Assembly (NCBI GenBank): GCA_011009095.1 | Contig: VTPC01000672.1 | Span: 1 to 64,000, forward strand | Origin: Ignelater luminosus | Lineage: Eukaryota > Arthropoda > Insecta > Coleoptera > Elateridae | DNA: 64,000 nucleotides | Reading direction: 5' to 3' | Notes under the pieces: generated by a model | Told to the model about the DNA's origin: nothing | The model's database searches: none | Seen by the model: the letters and a program-made list of their open reading frames with translations, nothing else | Made by a program: the position numbers and the translations under genes | Part shown: positions 58,701 through 64,000 of the stretch, one piece after another | Position numbering within the stretch: position 1 is the first letter of the stretch | Layout of the letters: every line of letters begins with the position of its first letter

Positions 58701-61229
58701 AAAACACCTTTCTTTACATTTTCAGTGGTTTTCTGGCGTTGTCTTGTGAAAATGATTGAAAGCTTTATGAATATTTTGAGGTTTTGATGTAATAACCTGA
58801 TGTAATATCAACAAAAAAAACCGAACTTTTTACAGTTTTACGGAATTGGATTTTTGAAGCGTATACCGTGAAATACTTTAGTGTAAATGAAAATTGAAAC
58901 AAGCTCGTTGATGATAAAAAAAGTTGATATAAAATTTTTAGATGGGTTGTTCTATGTTATGTTATAGTAACAAAGAAGTTTTAGGCTGAATTATAAAAAT
59001 GACTGATGTGTAACTGTAGAGTTCGTGGTAATATATTTTGGTTAAGAAGATGTAGTATGCAAATACTCGTGAAAGAAAGGCTTGCATGCTCCGAATAACA
59101 TGTTCCAAGATGCAAGTTGAACAAAGCTCATAAGTGCACCGTTGCCATTGTAGCCAGTTATTTGGCGTCAAACGTGATGTTGTACTATGTTACAGAAGCG
59201 GTACAAAACAGCTCTCCGAATATCTTGCACTAACGTTACAAAGGAGAGCACAATTTCGAGTTGAAGTTTCTGACATAAAGGGTTTACCGGTATACATTTA
59301 CTGTAATACGATAAGCCTCTTCTGGATAACGCAGCCGACCGACCGACCGATGCCTTTTTGTTTGTGGATTACTTAAAACAAAAAGTGCGGAGAAGTCCTA
59401 TTTTAATTAAATGTCACCGAAGAGTTCGCAGTACGACTAAGAAAGTTTTAAGAATTTTTCTTATCTGTTTGAAAATCTTTTTGTAGATATTAATTTGAGT
59501 GCGTCCTAGATTCTTTCACGGAATATCCTTCAACCAATGTAAAACTGATATAGCCTTACTTACCCCTTTTAATTACTAATTTGGCACTTCTAAGGAAACA
59601 TGCCAATGAACATACAGACTAACGCTGCCTATGTCGATGTAAGTTGTAATTTTAAGTTTGATTTTGTACATTTTTACTTGTATTTCTATTTTTTTTCGGA
59701 AATTAAGAACAATCGTCAGTTATACGCAATAATTAAAAAACAATTCACATTTTAGAAGGAAAATATAAAATAAGACATTTTCTTACAACAAGCGCTTTTT
59801 AGTTTTTATATCCTTTGCTACTTTATCGATAAATGCCTCTTGACATATTGGTAAATAATTAAATATATGCCAAGGCTAATGAATACGACATTTGATAATA
59901 GAAATATATCTGACCAGTAAGATGCATTTCACTTATGGCAAGTAACTAAGAGGTTAACGTTTTCCATTTTTTTAAATATGTGTGTTGCGGGAAACCCCCA
60001 TGTTTGCTTGTTTTTGCTCTATTCGTGTACTTGTTTGAAATATGGTTCTTATTCTTCTACATAGTTCTATTAATGTGTGTTGTTACCTGTATTGACTCTA
60101 TTGACCCTTCCCTAATGTAAAATGCCTGTTCCGTCCTTCCAGAAACAACCTATTTTGCTACAAAACGCTCCTGTCATTTCAAAATAACATGAAAATGCCG
60201 GGAAGATCAAACAAGAAATAGAAATCAACAAACACTCTAGAAACATCAATAATGATGCTGGATATCCACTTCTCTCAATTAAGATTTAACACAACAACTT
60301 CACTGCTATCTGTTACTGGAAAAACAGAATTTAGTGACCCATATAGCCATATTCTGCGTGAATATACAATTAAACTGCCTCTTGGCTTACTCTGAATGTA
60401 GGAGAAGAAAGAATTCGGCGATATAGCTAGTTGTCAACTTATATTCAATAGCTCAAGTAAGGAAAAACGGTCTTATTAATGGGCACCAATGACGAAAGAC
60501 TATCTGTAAATAGCAAAGTCATAAAACCAATTGTATGAACTTCGGTAAACGTATTAAATTTCTTTTTGAGTACACCCGGTATATTGAAACTTGCTTAAAT
60601 GTTAGATATTTTATGGCAAATAAATACAAGGAGCTCACGGTTTGGACAGTAGCTTCGAGTGTTGTCGAACTCCCCTTGGTTTACAACTGCTTTGCATATC
60701 TGCCAGCAAAAATATCCAAACGCAAAAATATAGTTCAATCTTGCTATTACAATTAAATTCGGTTTTTCAAAACAATAAACAAAAGATGGGACTTACATAT
60801 TTAGTAGTATAGTAGTAGTTGAGAGTGTTACTTATCTTTGTACAATTTTAACACTTCACAAATAATTTAAAACGGTACGCGCACAATTATTTTTAAATGC
60901 TTAACAAACCTTGGGGACCCCTGACGAGTATGATGGTCGGGCTGTCCAGCTTGGTGAAAACAAGTAACTCCTGGTACAGAATCATAGTTGTAGGATTAAA
61001 AATCAATGTGTTACCTCAAGAGTTCACTTGTACGGGCTTATCGATATTATATTAATCTGGAATATGGTGTTATCTTAACACGTCAGTACAGAAGTTCGTT
61101 TATATTGACGGGCAAATTTGAGTTACCCAAACAACAAGGAATTCAAAATAAGTTCAAGATGTGCGGACAACATGGGTCACGCTTGATAATAGACGAGAAT
61201 TTCTTCGAATTTCTAGAGATAAAAACTTA
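58701..61229. other. AT-rich DNA with unassigned ORF
   Basis: The plus ORF 59134-59376 (80 codons) is in less AT-rich DNA and ends near a short GACC tandem run, but has no recognised domain. The remaining sequence shows nothing. Confidence 0.4.
59326..59349. repeat. GACC short tandem repeat
   Basis: Four or so units of CGAC/GACC: GCCGACCGACCGACCGATG. Confidence 0.6.
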
Positions 61230-61640
61230 TAAACTATGACGCCTTCCACTTACGCTAAGGGGGTAAAATCGCTTTCATTTTTACGAAAAATTGGTAACCT
61301 TGATGAAGCGTAGCTATCTACCTAATCGTTCTACGAAAACATTTGTGATACAAAAGTTGTAACAAATGTAATGCTCTACAACTTTTAATCAAAACTTTTT
61401 TCTCTGTAAAAAGATATTATCGGGAAACTGAGAAAAGCCTGGAATTTTGATGGTTTTTGGCGACCCATAGCACTCTACAGGTCTGACAAGGTCGAACACT
61501 TCGGTTTTTCACTAGGGCTCTGATATACACGACATACTCAAAAATTAGAACTACATAACCTTTTGTAGGCAAATATGTCTTTATTCCCTGGACTAGAACT
61601 ATTTTCACACTTGAGTACTATCTCCGAAACTGGAAAATTC
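61230..61640 (-). repeat. possible interspersed-repeat remnant
   Basis: On the minus strand AAAGTTGTAGAGCATTACAT is followed by TACCCCCTTAGCGTAAGTGG. Words like these recur in insect non-coding repeats as I remember them. A related word, TGTAGAGCATTA, occurs at about 2376 inside the element at 2161. The boundaries are not defined. Confidence 0.25.
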
Positions 61641-64000
61641 TCATTATAAAGAAATTACCCCATTCTTTTTCTTTGAAAAGCCTAATCACAGATCAAGATA
61701 TACAAGAGATTTTACAGCTCTCGTCCCCTCATCGATCACAGTAAACAGAGTGATGTATGGATCTACCTTCATCACTCTAGTAACGCTTAACTATTTATCT
61801 GCAATATGCAGTTTAATAAAATTACCGACTTGGATAAAATAACCAAAGGCAAACTTAATTTTTTTATCAAATTAATCAAACAGGTATAATTGATTACATC
61901 TATTACTAAATAATTTCGAGCGTTCCAGAAAATATTTAGTCTATCGTACTTACAAACAATTGATAAATTTCTTTCAGAAATCTATAAAGCGGTAATTGGC
62001 TAAAATATTATTACGTAACATCGACATCTTTGATATTGATTTCGTTTACAAACACAACTATATATTCTAGAAGTTACAAATTATTGGTAAGATTGTAGAA
62101 GCTGTTCTGTAATTTTTAACAACACTGTTAAAAATATGGCTGTTAAAAATAATATAAAATTACAGATTCGTTGCCTATAATTCTAAACACAACGCAAAAC
62201 TGGTTGGATTTTCCCACCGTTGACAATTATGTACAACATTCTAATCCTTTGTATACAAATAGAAACTTCTTCTGGTATAGAAATTTAAGAAACAACAACT
62301 ATATTTTGGTATGGAGTCTTTGAGGCGTATAAAGCCACTGATATCTAGAATAATTGAGCAGAGAGGATCGTAATCTTACTTTACAATGGATGTACAAATT
62401 AAGCATGTAGATAACTCCGGTAAAATCTCAACAGCGTCTGCAATAAACTTAACAGTTCCTGGGATTCTCTCAACTTAATTTCTTTTAGGTTTACGAAAGA
62501 ATTTACTGCTCACGCTACCGATTACTTAGAACGTTTTCCATAGGGCGAAAGTAAATACTCAGTACGCGAATATTTCCATAACATTTAAAACTAAAACTTT
62601 GCAGTTTGCAGCGAACTTGTGTTTCTAAAATTCATTGATGAAAATGACAGAAGATAGATAAATGAAACAGTTGTAAAAAACCGACATATAAACAATTTTA
62701 CATGTAAGATGACAGAATTCTTCATTAACTAATTTTAAAGCCTGATGTGGAAGAATTTTGAAATTTATAAATTGCAGATATAACTCTTTGTCCCCTATGG
62801 GACGATTTAGAAAGTGAATATTTAATTGATTGATCATTTTAAAAAGGATTTTGTAAGTAAATAATAATTTTTATTGCAAATTTTCACTCTAATTTGTTAT
62901 TGGAAGCTTTTAGTTACTGAAAATTAAAAGTTAATTATACAAGCAGTTGAATACATAAAGAAACGTAAATGAAACAAAATTATTTTTTGTGTATAAAAAA
63001 TACCAATAAAATAAAATGTAAATTTAAATATCATGTTAGTTTTACGACAGTTTTCATAATATGATTTATAACACCGCAAGGCAAATTTGCTTCTGCATGT
63101 AACCGAAATGTAAGAAATAATTTCCAGAATATGTTGAATAAGCATCAAATTGTTTGTAATTCACGTTGACATTCTTTGAAATAAAATAAGAAAATCTGAA
63201 AATTCTTTAACTTTTTCTTGAAACGATGTGACAATAGTAAACCTATTTCCCTGTCTTGTTTCGTGACTTTATGTCGACCTTAATAAGAAGTGAACCGCGT
63301 AGTAAGACAGACACCATAACAAAAAGATAGTCCATTGTATCATGAACGGGAAACTTCAACAAACTGTGCCGGCGAATTTAGTTTTTATACGTCGCTGCTT
63401 CGCTGCTATCACTGTTTGGTCGAAAATAAATGACATCTCTCTTACTGGGGTCGCGTGTTTTACATATTCACTGCTTCGGAAAATAACGTTCATGAAGGAA
63501 TAATAAACGAAATTTGTTATGTGAGGCAGCTCTTCAGACTGCTATTTAACGGGATACTTACACTTTCTAAAAATAGGTTCCTTATTACGACTTTATTCCT
63601 ATATTTAAGAGATTTGTGTTCCTACCAATGATTTTCTCGAAGCGAAGGGCTTGTTGATATTTTGAAATCGCGTCTATTATTTCGAGATTTATCTTCTTGA
63701 TGGCTCTCCATGCCGAGCGCGTGCTGTTTCTCTTCCGGTAAATACGATCATTAATTTTGTTTTCTGTTGATCGCTGCCTGATGTACGAATAATGAATATA
63801 AAGTACTGTAGTTAATATAGTGCATGTCAGTCAAACAAATGAGCGTGTTAACTATGGTTCTTGTTTGTATGTGTAGAGGATTTGTTACTTAACCAAGATT
63901 GAGCTCTGTTATATTGAATTTTCCAGGGAAAAATACTAGGGTCGTTTAACGAACCACATTCATGCTTATCATTAACATTCTGGGGAAAATTAATAGAATA
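61641..64000. other. AT-rich DNA, nothing recognised
   Basis: The ORFs of 70-77 codons lack motifs. The part 63350-63750 is somewhat richer in GC, but no coding signal or repeat was identified. Confidence 0.5.

Noticed and set aside
1..64000. CRISPR arrays, bacterial operons, rRNA genes, LTR retrotransposon ends
   Set aside because: None is visible. Repeats are transposon-type and dispersed, and gene structure is eukaryotic.

Overview
This window looks like AT-rich, gene-poor nuclear DNA from an animal, most probably an insect. Almost every recognisable protein is a transposon protein. The families seen are pogo/Tigger, a KRBA2-type integrase transposon, mariner, an RTE-like non-LTR retrotransposon and an Academ-like XPG-nuclease family. 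Short TA-flanked elements with CAGGGTGTCCC-type ends are frequent. There are no operons, ribosome binding sites or bacterial-type genes. I could not find a convincing multi-exon host gene. One 60-bp exon-like block (25137-25196) and one short ORF with a good start context (24721-24822) are the only host-gene candidates. The order of insect cannot be fixed from the sequence.

Layout. 1-10 kb: an inverted-repeat element (2161-3052), a tRNA-derived SINE-like head (about 3322-3385), a 643-bp TA-flanked MITE with 122-bp inverted repeats (3833-4475), a decayed antisense Academ-like nuclease ORF (about 5940-7004), and an antisense non-LTR reverse transcriptase (about 7160-8620) split by a 414-bp MITE (7758-8171). 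10-19 kb: mostly unremarkable AT-rich DNA with a fold-back element (10371-10580) and a 577-bp inverted-repeat element (16144-16720). 19.4-22.0 kb: a complete pogo-type transposon with TA duplication, inverted termini, about ten copies of a GATCAATTTGRCCCC-like subterminal motif and a frameshifted DDD transposase.

22-30 kb: a dispersed repeat, the exon candidate and a MITE (29954-30363). 30.57-33.19 kb: a complete integrase-type cut-and-paste transposon on the minus strand. It has 168-bp inverted repeats built from iterated CTAAACTAGTT palindromes. Its transposase resembles KRBA2/SCAND3 proteins, carries a 77-bp intron and ends in a Cys-rich tail, but has two frameshifts. 33-50 kb: a MITE (35396-35868), a large fold-back element with arms of about 300 bp (38038-38873), small hairpins, and long stretches with nothing recognised.

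51-64 kb: a second copy of the dispersed repeat, then a truncated MITE whose interior has expanded into degenerate units of about 250-280 bp (51948-53345). After these come a decayed antisense transposon ORF of a family I recognise but cannot name (about 55845-56860) and a mariner transposase fragment (about 58540-58700). The genes do not form a pathway. The window records successive transposon insertions, including one clear nested insertion.
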